From Palleronia caenipelagi (GTDB lineage Bacteria > Pseudomonadota > Alphaproteobacteria > Rhodobacterales > Rhodobacteraceae), in NCBI RefSeq assembly GCF_007004065.1, contig NZ_VFSV01000008.1:62001-126000 (forward strand): a stretch of 64,000 bases of DNA. Direction: 5' to 3'. The position numbers and the translations under genes are program-made. The notes beneath the pieces are model-generated. The model worked only from the letters and a program-made list of their open reading frames with translations, had not been told where the DNA came from and made no database searches. How positions within the stretch are numbered: the stretch's first letter is position 1; each line of letters opens with the position of its first letter. Shown one piece after another: positions 26,291 to 36,077 of this stretch.

Positions 26291-29200
26291 TCAAGCGCCC
26301 ACGGTCTCCAGCGCCGCCAAAGCCGTTGAAATCGGCACCTCCATCAGCCGGGCCTCACGGGTCCAGACGATTGAGACCGTCACGGTGCTTCCCGGGAAAA
26401 TCTGTTTCAAAGCTGAGGCATAAGCGCCCATCTGTCGTAGAATACCGTCCGGCACCTGATCGACCGTCTCCGGCACAATGCGGTTCGATTTGTAGTCAAT
26501 CGCGTGGACGTGATCCTCGGTGACGATGAGCCGGTCCACTGTCCCGGCCACCGCGCCCGTGCCATGGGGTGCAACCAGATCGACCTCAGTCATCGCGGAC
26601 TGACTCAGGAGCGCGCCCAACCCGGGCGCATCCATCAGGGTGCTAATCTCCGACAGGAGCGCGTGGCGCAGAGCGGGGGGCTCGTCGGGCAGCAGCGTCG
26701 CGGCATCAGCCGGCCAACTTTCAGGCTCCGTGAGAGACAGGTGTTCCAACAGCAGATGGAGGTTCGTCCCCCGCTGTCGCGCCAGCTCGCCATCCTCGGC
26801 GGTGGCGCTTTCACCCGGCAAAACTTTGCGGCCACCCAGCTCCGAAGGGGACAGGATTCTCGGACGTGGCAGCATGGTGGGCGGCGGAGCATGGACCCAG
26901 TCGGGCAGAACATCCTCATCAGGCGCAACCGAATCGCGGTCAGGAATCTGCGGTACCTGCCAGTCATTCACCTGATAACGTTGCCCCATGCCGAACGGCG
27001 TCTCATGCTCCGCCGTCTGCAGCCGCGACAGTCCTGCCTCGATCTGCCCATACCAGCCCCTGTCTGCGTCCTGTGCCGTCCCGGCCCCACAGACGATCAG
27101 CCAACTTTCGGCGCGGGTCATGGCGACATAAAGCAGGCGCCGACGCTCGGCCTCGTCCGCGATCTGCTCGGCCTCAAGCAAAGGCTGGAGGACCGGCGGG
27201 GTTTCCGGCTTGGCCGGACGACGCAGCACCGGACCCTCCGGGATCACAAAAAGTGGATCCTTGGTTGGCGGCCGCGTGTAGACGGTCTCGGGCAGGATCA
27301 CCACCGGCGCCTCCAGCCCCTTCGCCCCATGGACCGTCATCACCCGCAACAGCGACCCGGCGCTGTCGAGCTGACGCTTGATCCTGACCTCCTCGCTGTC
27401 AAACCAGTTGAGAAAGCCGGTCAAAGACGGCACGGAAAGACGTTCATACTCGATGGCCTGATGGAGCAGGGCCTCAATCGCGTCCGCACTCTCCTGTCCC
27501 AGTCGCCCGAGCAGCCGTGCCCGACCGTGGTGCCGCAACAGAATCCGGTCGAGCAGCTCATAGGGGCGCTGGAAATCGACCGCCTGCAACAGATCGCGCA
27601 GTGTGTCCACAACGTCGGGATGGGCGTCGGAACGTTGCAGCGCCCGCCAAAGCGTCCCCTCGCGCCCATTGGCCAGCGTGAACAGGTCCTGCTCGGTCAG
27701 GCCAAAGAGCGGCGATCGCAGCGCTTCGGCCAGGGACAGATCGTCGGCGGTGAGGCCGAGGAAGCGCAGGAGCGACAGGAGATCCTGAACCGCGAGATCG
27801 TCCTGCAAGGTCAGCGTGTCCGCCCCGGCGATCTCGATTCCGCGCGCCTTGCACGCACGGATCAGCGGGGCGAAGACGCCGCTGCGGCGCCGCACGAGGA
27901 TCAGGATATCGCCCGCGGTCACCGGACGGTGCGCCCCCTTGCCATCGGGAATTTGCTCACCCCGGTCGATCATCTGGCGAATCTGCCCGGCGACGGTGCG
28001 GGCAAGGATGTTGGTCGCGTCCTCGGGGCTGGGCTGATCCACTGGATCGAACCAGTCCCCGTGTTCCGGCTTGGGTTCCGGCTCGACCAAAGGCCACAGA
28101 TCGACCCGCCCGGGTTTTGCGCCATGGAACGCCAGATGCCGCACGTCATCGCCGCCCATCCCGTCGGCGAATACCGCGTCCACAGCCTCCAGCACCGCTG
28201 GGGCCGAGCGGAAGGAGTGCTGCAATTCGAGCCGTTGGATGCCGCCTTCCCCGAGCCGGTCGTGGAAATGCGCGTGCATTCGGTCGAATCCTTCGGGATC
28301 CGCGCCCTGAAAGGAATAGATCGACTGCTTTTTGTCGCCGACCACAAAAATCGTTCGCTCACCGGTCCGATGGGTGCCGTCCCCGGCAGCAAATTCTCGG
28401 GCCAGCGCCTCGATGACGGTCCATTGCACGGGGCTGGTGTCCTGCGCCTCGTCCACGAGGATCTGGTCGATCCCTCCGTCGAGCCTGTAGAGAACCCAAT
28501 CGGCCACCTCGCGCTTTGACAAGAGATCGCGCGCACCCAGAATTAAGTCGTCGAAATCGAGCCAGCCGAGGGCTTCCTTCCGCGCTGCATAGATGTCGAG
28601 CAGACGTTTCCCAAAACGCAGCACCAGCAGGGACAGGTCCGCCAGCTCCAGCGCCACGACACGGCCCTTGGCCGCGGCAACCCGCTCCATCCAGGCGTCG
28701 AGATCGTCCAGCACCGGTTCGAGCGCCGCGCGGGCGTTTTTGTGATTGGTCTGCGGGTACTTGCCAGCCCTCGGTTCAAGCGAGTTGGCGTAGAGAAACA
28801 GCTTGCAAAGGGTCGCGAAGTCAGCCTCATCGGGATTGGAGAAATCGACAGACAGAAGGTCGGCAATGAAGCCATCCAGCGTCTTCGTCACGCCCTGACC
28901 AAGATCGCGGATCTCCTCCGCCAGATCCGCCTCGCCCCCGAGAAACGCCTCAGCGCGGATGCTGTCAGCAGTGTCGGCCGGCGACAGTTCCAACGCCGCG
29001 CGAATGTCCTCGGGCGTGGTCCGGGCGAAAGGATCGCGCTTGCCCGTGATGTCGCGTGCGAGGCGGTCCAGATCACCCATCCGCAGCGCCATGGCCCGGA
29101 TCAGATCAGGGTCGGTCTGGGCCATCTCTTCGAGACACGCCTGACGCAGCGCCGTGGCACTGCGGTCATCCATCTCGCGAAAGGCCGGAGAGACGCCTGC

Positions 29201-29602
29201 CTCCAACGGAAAGCGGCGCAGAAGCACAGCGCAGAAGGAGTGGATCGTCTGGATCCTCAGCCCCCCCGGCGTCTCGATGGCCTGGGCAAAGAGGCGGCGG
29301 GCACGGGGCAGATCATCGGGTGCGAACCCTTCCGCCCCCAGCGTTCTCAGCGCCTCCAGCAGGTCCGTGTCAGGCATCATTGCCCATTCGCCCAACCGCT
29401 TGAACAAGCGGTTCTGCATCTCGCTCGCAGCGGCCTTGGTATAGGTCAGGCACAGGATGTTCTGCGGCGCAAACCCCGCCAGCAAGAGACGCGCAACACG
29501 GTCCGTCAGAACCCGCGTCTTGCCCGACCCCGCATTCGCCGAGAGCCATGTGGACGTGCCGGGGCTGGCAGCGGCGATCTGGCGTTGCGTTGCGTCGTTC
29601 AT
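26291..29602 (-). CDS. addA: Double-strand break repair helicase-nuclease AddA
   Basis: 1103 residues, a UvrD/SF1-type helicase with a RecB-type nuclease. Walker A (SANAGSGKTRVL) lies near residue 20, Walker B (LVDEAQDTSPVQW) near 390, QSIYSFQGADP follows it, the helicase motif MTVHGAKGLEAPVVILPE near 750, and the nuclease motif HAIDYKSNRIVP near 1040. With AddB it resects broken ends for RecA loading. The ATG overlaps the addB stop (ATGA). A long open frame on the opposite strand is a codon-bias shadow. Confidence 0.95.
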   Translation of the reverse strand: MNDATQRQIAAASPGTSTWLSANAGSGKTRVLTDRVARLLLAGFAPQNILCLTYTKAAASEMQNRLFKRLGEWAMMPDTDLLEALRTLGAEGFAPDDLPRARRLFAQAIETPGGLRIQTIHSFCAVLLRRFPLEAGVSPAFREMDDRSATALRQACLEEMAQTDPDLIRAMALRMGDLDRLARDITGKRDPFARTTPEDIRAALELSPADTADSIRAEAFLGGEADLAEEIRDLGQGVTKTLDGFIADLLSVDFSNPDEADFATLCKLFLYANSLEPRAGKYPQTNHKNARAALEPVLDDLDAWMERVAAAKGRVVALELADLSLLVLRFGKRLLDIYAARKEALGWLDFDDLILGARDLLSKREVADWVLYRLDGGIDQILVDEAQDTSPVQWTVIEALAREFAAGDGTHRTGERTIFVVGDKKQSIYSFQGADPEGFDRMHAHFHDRLGEGGIQRLELQHSFRSAPAVLEAVDAVFADGMGGDDVRHLAFHGAKPGRVDLWPLVEPEPKPEHGDWFDPVDQPSPEDATNILARTVAGQIRQMIDRGEQIPDGKGAHRPVTAGDILILVRRRSGVFAPLIRACKARGIEIAGADTLTLQDDLAVQDLLSLLRFLGLTADDLSLAEALRSPLFGLTEQDLFTLANGREGTLWRALQRSDAHPDVVDTLRDLLQAVDFQRPYELLDRILLRHHGRARLLGRLGQESADAIEALLHQAIEYERLSVPSLTGFLNWFDSEEVRIKRQLDSAGSLLRVMTVHGAKGLEAPVVILPETVYTRPPTKDPLFVIPEGPVLRRPAKPETPPVLQPLLEAEQIADEAERRRLLYVAMTRAESWLIVCGAGTAQDADRGWYGQIEAGLSRLQTAEHETPFGMGQRYQVNDWQVPQIPDRDSVAPDEDVLPDWVHAPPPTMLPRPRILSPSELGGRKVLPGESATAEDGELARQRGTNLHLLLEHLSLTEPESWPADAATLLPDEPPALRHALLSEISTLMDAPGLGALLSQSAMTEVDLVAPHGTGAVAGTVDRLIVTEDHVHAIDYKSNRIVPETVDQVPDGILRQMGAYASALKQIFPGSTVTVSIVWTREARLMEVPISTALAALETVGA

Positions 29603-32547
29603 TCGACCCGCTCCGCAACCGGCTCATCTGACAGGTCCCACTCGCCATAGCGCGCCAGATGGGCGTAATGCGCGTAGGCGCCGGTGGTCTCAATGGCCCT
29701 GAGCGCCGTGTATCCTTGCTCCGGCCGGGCATAACAGCGCAACAGCCCGCACAGCTCAGCCACCGCGATATCGGGGTCCAGCGTCGGCTTCTTCCCCTTG
29801 GGGTCGTCAACGCGCAGGGGATGCTGCACCGCGCCACCTTTCGGACCGAGACCGATATGCGAAACTCCGTGCACAGGCGCGGCGGCAACGCCCTCAAAGG
29901 CCCCGCGCTCGGCCATGGCAGCCTCAAGCACAAGCTGTTTATCAAAATAGGTCATCTGGTCGGCCGTGGGCAGTTTGCCCGTCTTATAGTCGTAGATCAG
30001 CAACTCCCCGTCAGGGCGCCGGTCAATCCGGTCCGCCGTGCCGGTGAGGGTAAAAGGGGGGTCGCTGAGTTCAAGACGCCCCTTGACCTCACGCACCAAC
30101 GGATCGGCCTCGGATTGACGGGAGAGTTCGTCGGGGATGAGAGTTCCGGCGCTCTGTTCGAGGAACGCCGCCCACTGCACGCGTGTGATCGCCCAGGGTA
30201 ATTGGGCCAGATACGTCTCCGCTGTCTCTCGCAGGGCGGTCAGGGCCGTTTCTGCATCCGCCGGTTCGGGCAGGACGTCGATCCAGCTCTTCAGGATCTC
30301 GTGGATCAGGATGCCGCGAAGCCGCGCGTCGGGCAGAACCTGCAACGGGTCGAGGGGCTTCAGCCGGAGGATCCGTTCGGCATAGATGGCGTAAGGGTCT
30401 CGGATCAGGGTCTGGATCCGCGTCACCGACAATTGGTTCGGGCGCAGCGCTACGGGCGGTTGGGGCGAGGGGCGGAAGGCCAGCGGCGACACATCTTGCT
30501 CGTCAATGAGACCGCGCGCCAGCCTGAGCCAGTCGGACCCGCGCGTCCGCATGGCCGCAAGCGCTTCGGGACCGTTCTGCCCGGGCAGGCCCTCCAGCAA
30601 GGTCGTCATCCGGTTCAGCCAGCGCGAAGCAACGGTCTCCGCCTCGGCATCCCGGCGCGCGCGAGTGAGGACAACCCGAGGTGCGCCCATGGCCTGCTGG
30701 AAGTCGTGAGCCGAGAGGCCAATGCGTCGCTCGGGCGACGGCAGGCCGAGGGCGCGGCGCATTGCCCGGTTCAGCCAGGGGTCCTGATCGCCGGTCTCGG
30801 GCCAGACCCCGTCATTCAGCCCCGCGAGCACGATCAGGTCGGCGCCCTGCATCCGCGCATCGGTGCGCCCCCAGATCACGATCCCGCTGCTGTCCTTGCG
30901 CTGGGTAAGGGCTTGTTCACCCGCGAAGTGGGTGTCGATCAGCGCGGCGAAATCCACCAGCTCAATCTGCGGGGTCGCGTCGGCTTCGGCGGTGAGTGCC
31001 GCGAGCGCCTCGGCAGCCTTTTGTCCGTCATCGCCTTTCCACAAATCGGCCCCGTCGCCGGTCGGCCCGCCGGACAGACGGTTTGCCAGCGTCAGATGGG
31101 CGTTTAGCAGATCCGAAAGCGGCGCGGCGGCGATGACCGGGATTTCCGAGGTGAGCGTCTGCACCCAGAGGAGCCACAGGTCGTGCTCCGGCAGTTCAGC
31201 TTGGTCCGCCCATTCGCTCAGGTCGCGCGGCGTCACGGCGGGCAGCGGACGTCCGCGCAGCCAGATCTCCAGCGCCCGCACCCGCTCCAGATGGAGACGG
31301 CGGTCGGGGGCGGCGACCAGAGGGTGTTTCAGCATCGACAGGAGCGGCTCGGGCGCAAGCGCCTGCCCCATGATCCGGGCCAGCATCCGCAAGAGCCGCC
31401 CCGGTGCGGTCAGGTGCAACGGCGCCCCGGCGCTGTCATCAACCACCAGCCCCCAGCGATCCACTGCGGCCTCGACCCGGCGGGCCAGTGTCCGGTCGGC
31501 AGTGATTAGCGCGGCGTTGAGGCCCTCATCCAAAGCGCGGCGCAGGCGAAGGGCAACGGCTTGCGCCTCTTCGGCGGGGTCGGCGGCCTCGATCAGGTCG
31601 AGCCCTTCGGTCGCCGCAATCAGGTCGCCGAGCTCCGGCCCGTCGCGCATCCACTGATCCGTGACCGGCGCGGGCCGCAGCGCCATGGAGACCATGGCGG
31701 CACGGGCGCGGCGGGGACGCGCATCCGTCCAGCAGCGCACCTCATCGGGGGTCATCCCGAGGCGCCGGATCAGATCCGCCAGCAGGAATTGCGGATGGTC
31801 CTCCTGGGGCGGCTCGGCGGTGAGGCTGCGCCAGACCGGGGCGGGCAGATCGAGGTCGAGACCGGGCAGGATCACCGCACCATTGGGCATCCGGGCCACC
31901 GCTTCCATCAGCAGCGTGACCGGGCGCCGCGACCCGGTCGAACCGATGACAAAGACCGGATCCGCCGGGGGAGACCCGCTCCAATGGGCGGCCAGTGTCA
32001 GGGCGGCCTGCCGCAGCCGCGTGTTTTGTCCCGGCACATCATCGCGCGCGGCAAAGTTGTCGGCGATGGTCAGAAACCGCAAAGCGCGCTGCCAGTGGCC
32101 GCTCTCATTGCTCACATCGAGGGCGCTGAGCGCATCCGGGTCGATGCCCTCGGCCTCCATCTCCTCGAACAGCTCGATCAGCGTGTCAGCCAAGGCGAAG
32201 GCATGGCTTCGAGGGGCCAGGGTCGGGTCCTGCTCGATCAGCTTACGCACCAGTTCCGCCAGTTCCAGCCGCCGTCGCACCGCAGAGGGCGCGCGGGGCA
32301 GATCCCGGGTCAGTGGATGATCGGCGAGATGCGTCACCACCTGCATCCGGGGCAGGAGCCGAGCGGGACCTTCGGCCAGTTTTTCGCGCAGGCGCCGCTC
32401 CATCCGGGCGGAGTTCACGTAGATCGTACTCCGCGCCCAGAGCAAGGGGTCGTCGCCGAGACGCGACTCCAGCCCGCGCACCACCTCGGTGGTGAAATCC
32501 GCCCCCACAGGCAGGGCAAAGAGGTTGGGGAGGGGCGCGTCAGGCAC
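29599..32547 (-). CDS. addB: Double-strand break repair protein AddB
   Basis: 982 residues from GTG at 32547, which overlaps the murU stop by eight bases (GTGCCTGA). An upstream in-frame extension lies inside murU and is rejected. The protein resembles alphaproteobacterial AddB: LPVGADFTTEVVRGLESRLG at the start, IVLAGLNDGVWPE in the middle, and a RecB-like nuclease core LLIYDYKTGKLPT at the end. I see no intact Walker A, consistent with a mostly structural/nuclease role. It is coupled to addA. Confidence 0.92.
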   Translation of the reverse strand: MPDAPLPNLFALPVGADFTTEVVRGLESRLGDDPLLWARSTIYVNSARMERRLREKLAEGPARLLPRMQVVTHLADHPLTRDLPRAPSAVRRRLELAELVRKLIEQDPTLAPRSHAFALADTLIELFEEMEAEGIDPDALSALDVSNESGHWQRALRFLTIADNFAARDDVPGQNTRLRQAALTLAAHWSGSPPADPVFVIGSTGSRRPVTLLMEAVARMPNGAVILPGLDLDLPAPVWRSLTAEPPQEDHPQFLLADLIRRLGMTPDEVRCWTDARPRRARAAMVSMALRPAPVTDQWMRDGPELGDLIAATEGLDLIEAADPAEEAQAVALRLRRALDEGLNAALITADRTLARRVEAAVDRWGLVVDDSAGAPLHLTAPGRLLRMLARIMGQALAPEPLLSMLKHPLVAAPDRRLHLERVRALEIWLRGRPLPAVTPRDLSEWADQAELPEHDLWLLWVQTLTSEIPVIAAAPLSDLLNAHLTLANRLSGGPTGDGADLWKGDDGQKAAEALAALTAEADATPQIELVDFAALIDTHFAGEQALTQRKDSSGIVIWGRTDARMQGADLIVLAGLNDGVWPETGDQDPWLNRAMRRALGLPSPERRIGLSAHDFQQAMGAPRVVLTRARRDAEAETVASRWLNRMTTLLEGLPGQNGPEALAAMRTRGSDWLRLARGLIDEQDVSPLAFRPSPQPPVALRPNQLSVTRIQTLIRDPYAIYAERILRLKPLDPLQVLPDARLRGILIHEILKSWIDVLPEPADAETALTALRETAETYLAQLPWAITRVQWAAFLEQSAGTLIPDELSRQSEADPLVREVKGRLELSDPPFTLTGTADRIDRRPDGELLIYDYKTGKLPTADQMTYFDKQLVLEAAMAERGAFEGVAAAPVHGVSHIGLGPKGGAVQHPLRVDDPKGKKPTLDPDIAVAELCGLLRCYARPEQGYTALRAIETTGAYAHYAHLARYGEWDLSDEPVAERVE

Positions 32548-33214
32548 GGGCAAGCATATCCTCTGCGATGGCAATGCCCTCGGGGTGACCCACATCTGCC
32601 CAATGGCCGGGATGCACGAGCCCGAATAACCGACCCTCGTCAGCCAGCCGCAGCCAGACCTCGCGGATCGAGAAAACCCGATCAGGGATGTCCTCGACCA
32701 GCGTCGGGTCGATGATCTGCGCGCCCGCATAGACCAGATCACCGCCGAAACTCAGCCGCCCCTTCGCGTCAAGGCTCAGATCCCCGCCGCCTTTGCGGCC
32801 ATGGGCGCGGTCCAGAGGCACGGTCATCATCAGCGCACCCATGCCGGGACGCCAGGCGGCCTCCAGCGCGCGCAGCGGGTTCGGTCCCGTCCACAGCATG
32901 TCAGAATTCAGCGTCCAGACCGGTCCGTCGCCCAGCAGAGGCCGCGCCAGCCGCAACCCGCCCCCCGTATCCAGCAGATCGGGCCATTCCAGCGACACCT
33001 GCACGTCTTGCGCTCGCAGATGCGGCGCGAGCCGCTCGTGCAGGTAATGGGCATTGGCAACAATCCGGCCTGCACCCGCGTCCCGACCCAGTGCGATGGC
33101 GTGGTCGATCAGCGGACGGCCGGCCACCTCGATCATCGGCTTGGGCCGGGTCTGGGTCAGGTGCAGCATCCGCGTGCCACGCCCGGCAGCAAAAATCATC
33201 AGGGGCAAGCTCAT
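32540..33214 (-). CDS. murU: Sugar-phosphate nucleotidyltransferase (MurU-like)
   Basis: 224 residues. The nucleotidyltransferase signature is FAAGRGTRMLHLTQTRPKPM, with LNSDMLW as the metal-binding Asp motif and FSIREVWLRLADEGRLFG near the end. MurU activates MurNAc-1-phosphate to UDP-MurNAc in cell-wall recycling, bypassing de novo synthesis. The ATG overlaps the stop of the amgK-like gene (ATGA), the usual partner order. A related sugar-1-P specificity cannot be excluded. Confidence 0.85.
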   Translation of the reverse strand: MSLPLMIFAAGRGTRMLHLTQTRPKPMIEVAGRPLIDHAIALGRDAGAGRIVANAHYLHERLAPHLRAQDVQVSLEWPDLLDTGGGLRLARPLLGDGPVWTLNSDMLWTGPNPLRALEAAWRPGMGALMMTVPLDRAHGRKGGGDLSLDAKGRLSFGGDLVYAGAQIIDPTLVEDIPDRVFSIREVWLRLADEGRLFGLVHPGHWADVGHPEGIAIAEDMLARA

Positions 33215-34131
33215 GCGGTGCCTTCGGGTTGGGGCATGATCTTTGTCAGCTCTTCGACGAGAGGGGCGGCCACCGGATGGCTGAGGCAGCGTTCGAGATA
33301 GCTGCGCACCCGCGGGACGAGCGCCAGATACTGGGTCTTGCCCTGCTGCGCAGCAAGGCGGCGGAAAATGCCCAGTATCCGCAGGTGCCGCTGGGCAGAT
33401 TGCAGCGCATACGCGGCGCGGAATCGCTCGGGGTCGAGCCCCGTCGCGGCGAGGTAGCGGGCGATCATCTGCTCTTCGAGCGCCGGGGCGACGTCGCGCC
33501 GCGCGTCCTGCAGGAGAGAAGCCAAGTCATAGGCACGATGGCCGGCCAGTGCGTCCTGAAAATCCACAAGCCCGACCTGCGCCACACCTGTCCGATCCGG
33601 CAACCAGAGCAGGTTCTGTGCGTGATAGTCCCGGTGCAGAAGTATGTCTGTCTCAGGGGCGTGGCGTGTCAGCAGCTCGTTAAGACGCGCGGGAATATTG
33701 CTGGAGCCATAGGCCGCCTCAAACGGTTCGAGAAACGCGGCCATGCGCGACGGGTCATAGCGTTCGGCCCAGTCGGGCGGTGCATGAGCATGGAGCGCGA
33801 CGAGCAGATCCGTTGCAGCTTCGTAGAGCGGCAGTTCCAGGGCCGGATCGGCGGCGATCTCGACGCTGAACAGAGCATCGCCCAGATCCTCCATCAGCAC
33901 GAGCCCAGCCTCGCGGTCCTCTGCGAAGATACCGGGACAGGACAGGCCGAGCGCTGAGAAATGCGCCGCCGCGCGAACAAACGGCTCAATGTCGGTACCG
34001 GGGCTCTCCATCAGGATCGCGGAGCCTCGGGGGCCGGTCAGGCGCGTGAACCTCCGGCCCGACGCGTCACCCGCCACCGGCGCCCGGTTCGAAGAGTCCC
34101 AGCCGCAATCCGACAAAAACCGCTCAGACAT
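33211..34131 (-). CDS. amgK: Sugar kinase/aminoglycoside phosphotransferase-like protein (AmgK-like)
   Basis: 306 residues from ATG at 34131, overlapping the tsaE stop by eight bases (ATGTCTGA). The phosphotransferase core is LLHRDYHAQNLLWL, with LVDFQDALAGHRAYDLASLL as the metal-binding part. AmgK phosphorylates MurNAc/GlcNAc at the anomeric position, feeding MurU next door. The start GDASGRRFTRLTG is conserved in this family. Confidence 0.87.
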   Translation of the reverse strand: MSERFLSDCGWDSSNRAPVAGDASGRRFTRLTGPRGSAILMESPGTDIEPFVRAAAHFSALGLSCPGIFAEDREAGLVLMEDLGDALFSVEIAADPALELPLYEAATDLLVALHAHAPPDWAERYDPSRMAAFLEPFEAAYGSSNIPARLNELLTRHAPETDILLHRDYHAQNLLWLPDRTGVAQVGLVDFQDALAGHRAYDLASLLQDARRDVAPALEEQMIARYLAATGLDPERFRAAYALQSAQRHLRILGIFRRLAAQQGKTQYLALVPRVRSYLERCLSHPVAAPLVEELTKIMPQPEGTA

Positions 34132-34600
34132 GCTGTTGCTCCAGATGCGCCAGACGGTCGGCCCAATGGTCATCCTGACCGGTCAGCGTCACGATCCGAC
34201 CGTCGCCCGCCGGGGTCAGGACAAGCTTCAGCGCGCTGTCGGGCCAGCCCTCGCCGCGCTCGGGCCATTCGATGAGACAGACAGCCTCGCCCAGCGCTTC
34301 TTCGATCCCCAACTCGGGCAATTCCGACGGATCGCCCAGCCGGTACAGGTCCGCATGAAGCACCTCCAGCGGCCCGGCCCGATAGGTCTGGACCAGCGTG
34401 TAGGTGGGGGATGGGACGTCTTCGACCGGCCCGTGGGGCTCCTGAAGCGACTGGATGATTGCGCGTGCGAGATGGCTCTTACCCGCGCCCAGATCCCCCG
34501 TAAGCAACAGGGTATCGCACGCCTCCAACATCGGAGCGAGCGCCTGAGCCAGCCGGTCCGTGGCAGACGGGTCGGGCAGAGAAAACGTGACGTTTGCCAT
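34124..34600 (-). CDS. tsaE: tRNA threonylcarbamoyladenosine biosynthesis ATPase TsaE
   Basis: 158 residues from ATG at 34600. Walker A GDLGAGKSHLARA, the family motif VPSPTYTLVQ, and HADLYRLGDPSELPELG. TsaE works with TsaB and TsaD to make t6A37 on ANN-decoding tRNAs. It is grouped with amgK and murU by overlapping ends. A 14-residue upstream extension is unsupported. Confidence 0.93.
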   Translation of the reverse strand: MANVTFSLPDPSATDRLAQALAPMLEACDTLLLTGDLGAGKSHLARAIIQSLQEPHGPVEDVPSPTYTLVQTYRAGPLEVLHADLYRLGDPSELPELGIEEALGEAVCLIEWPERGEGWPDSALKLVLTPAGDGRIVTLTGQDDHWADRLAHLEQQHV

Positions 34601-34661
34601 GGGCGGAAGATGGCCGCAGAGGCCGCCCACTGCAAGGGACAAGCGTGCAGACCAAATACGG

Positions 34662-36077
34662 TCAGGCGCGCCAACTCTCCAATACCGCGTCCGCCGTCAT
34701 CTCCGGGTTGTAGCGGACGATAAAGCCATGCTGCCCCAGCGGGTTGACCTGCAATGCCCTGTCCTCCAGCGGTTCGACCCGATCGCCTGAACCGGTGAGG
34801 GCGTGAAGATCCGGAATATCACCGGCTGGAATTTTCAGGCGCCACTGGTCTGACAGCTCACCCCATGACTGGCCGGGGCGGGCCGATGGCCAGATCTTCC
34901 GGAACGCGTGATTGGCATAGGTGAGCGCGCCGTCGCGATCACAGAGTGCTGTTGCGCCCGGCAGCGCATCAAACGCCGCGCGGTAGCTGCTGAGTTCGCT
35001 TTGGGCGCGCTGAACTTGCCTGATTTCGGCGGTGGCGTCTTCGAGCATGAACCCGCAGGAACCGTCCTCCTGAAGATTGGCAGAAAACCGAAGAATGCGA
35101 CCATCCTCCTGGCGCCAGATCTCCATGATCTGACCGTTCCTTTGCGCCTGTCGGGCGAAGCGCGTGCGCAGATCTTCGCCCTCGATTTGCCCTGCGATGC
35201 CGCACGCCTCGAACCGGTCGAACAGGCTGTTCCGAAGCGGATTGGTGAGAATCCATTCCGCAGCAAGTCCTGTCAGATCCAGCCACGCCGGGTTGAACGC
35301 GGAAATCCGGCCCTCCGCGTCGTAGATCGCCAGCCCGTTCGGGAGTTGTGAGAAGATCCGCGACATGGACTGATTGATCCTGCCAGCGCCTCGTGCCTCA
35401 CCTGTTGGCAACAAGGCACAGATGATCGAATCGACAGACTCGGTGCTCGCAAAAACATATTGCCGATCACCCATCTCTAAGCGTCCCCCGTCGGTGGACA
35501 TGTCATGGCCTGCAATGCGGGGAATCGGCCAGATGTCCTGCCCCGCGCCGACCACGTCCATATAGGCCCGGTTGGCCCAGACGATCCGTTCTGCCGCGTC
35601 ATGCTGCCAGACAGGGAACGGGAGCGCTTTGATCAACCTATTTTTCGCAGCGCACTCCAGTTGCAGCGCATTGATGCAGACCCGGTCGATCTCGACCCGA
35701 TCATTGCGATCATCGAGGGCCTCCAGCGTCACCCGGTTCCCCGAGCGTTCGAGCCGGGCGCGGGACAATCCGTCAGCCGCCATGAGCATCTCTGTTTCGC
35801 CATCACCCATGTCGTGCACGAGCGGAGCCAGAGTCGGAAACCGCGCGACCAACTGGCGCCAGAGCGTATCATCCGTCATTTTCGCGCCATGTGATCTGCC
35901 GAGAAACTCTGCGATCCGCGGATCCCAACCAGTCAGAACTCCATCGGAAAAGGTCACCCGAACGGGCTCGGCGGAGGCCGGGGGTTTGCTGTCGGCGCAG
36001 CGGGAGAGCCGGGGGGACCGGCGGGCCCCCGCAACGCGGGCGACCAAAGATGACAGTAAACCACCTGAAAACACCAA
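34662..36077 (-). CDS. PAS-domain protein without an output domain
   Basis: 471 residues from TTG at 36077 (GAGGG upstream), with GTG as the next codon. There are at least three PAS-like modules: near 145-200 (ALPFPVWQHDAAERIVWANRAYMDVVG), 240-350 (FSQLPNGLAIYDAEGRISAFNP) and 375-430 (FDALPGATALCDRDGALTYANH). No histidine kinase, GGDEF or DNA-binding domain follows the last PAS; the gene simply stops. It may be a sensor that binds a partner protein, or a shortened relative of a PAS histidine kinase. It lies 61 bases upstream of tsaE. Confidence 0.75.
   Translation of the reverse strand: MVFSGGLLSSLVARVAGARRSPRLSRCADSKPPASAEPVRVTFSDGVLTGWDPRIAEFLGRSHGAKMTDDTLWRQLVARFPTLAPLVHDMGDGETEMLMAADGLSRARLERSGNRVTLEALDDRNDRVEIDRVCINALQLECAAKNRLIKALPFPVWQHDAAERIVWANRAYMDVVGAGQDIWPIPRIAGHDMSTDGGRLEMGDRQYVFASTESVDSIICALLPTGEARGAGRINQSMSRIFSQLPNGLAIYDAEGRISAFNPAWLDLTGLAAEWILTNPLRNSLFDRFEACGIAGQIEGEDLRTRFARQAQRNGQIMEIWRQEDGRILRFSANLQEDGSCGFMLEDATAEIRQVQRAQSELSSYRAAFDALPGATALCDRDGALTYANHAFRKIWPSARPGQSWGELSDQWRLKIPAGDIPDLHALTGSGDRVEPLEDRALQVNPLGQHGFIVRYNPEMTADAVLESWRA

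Noticed and set aside
26504-28519. A 671-codon open frame on the plus strand
   Set aside because: It lies wholly opposite addA, has low-complexity Arg/Gln/His-rich composition and no family motif. It is a shadow of GC-rich codon use.
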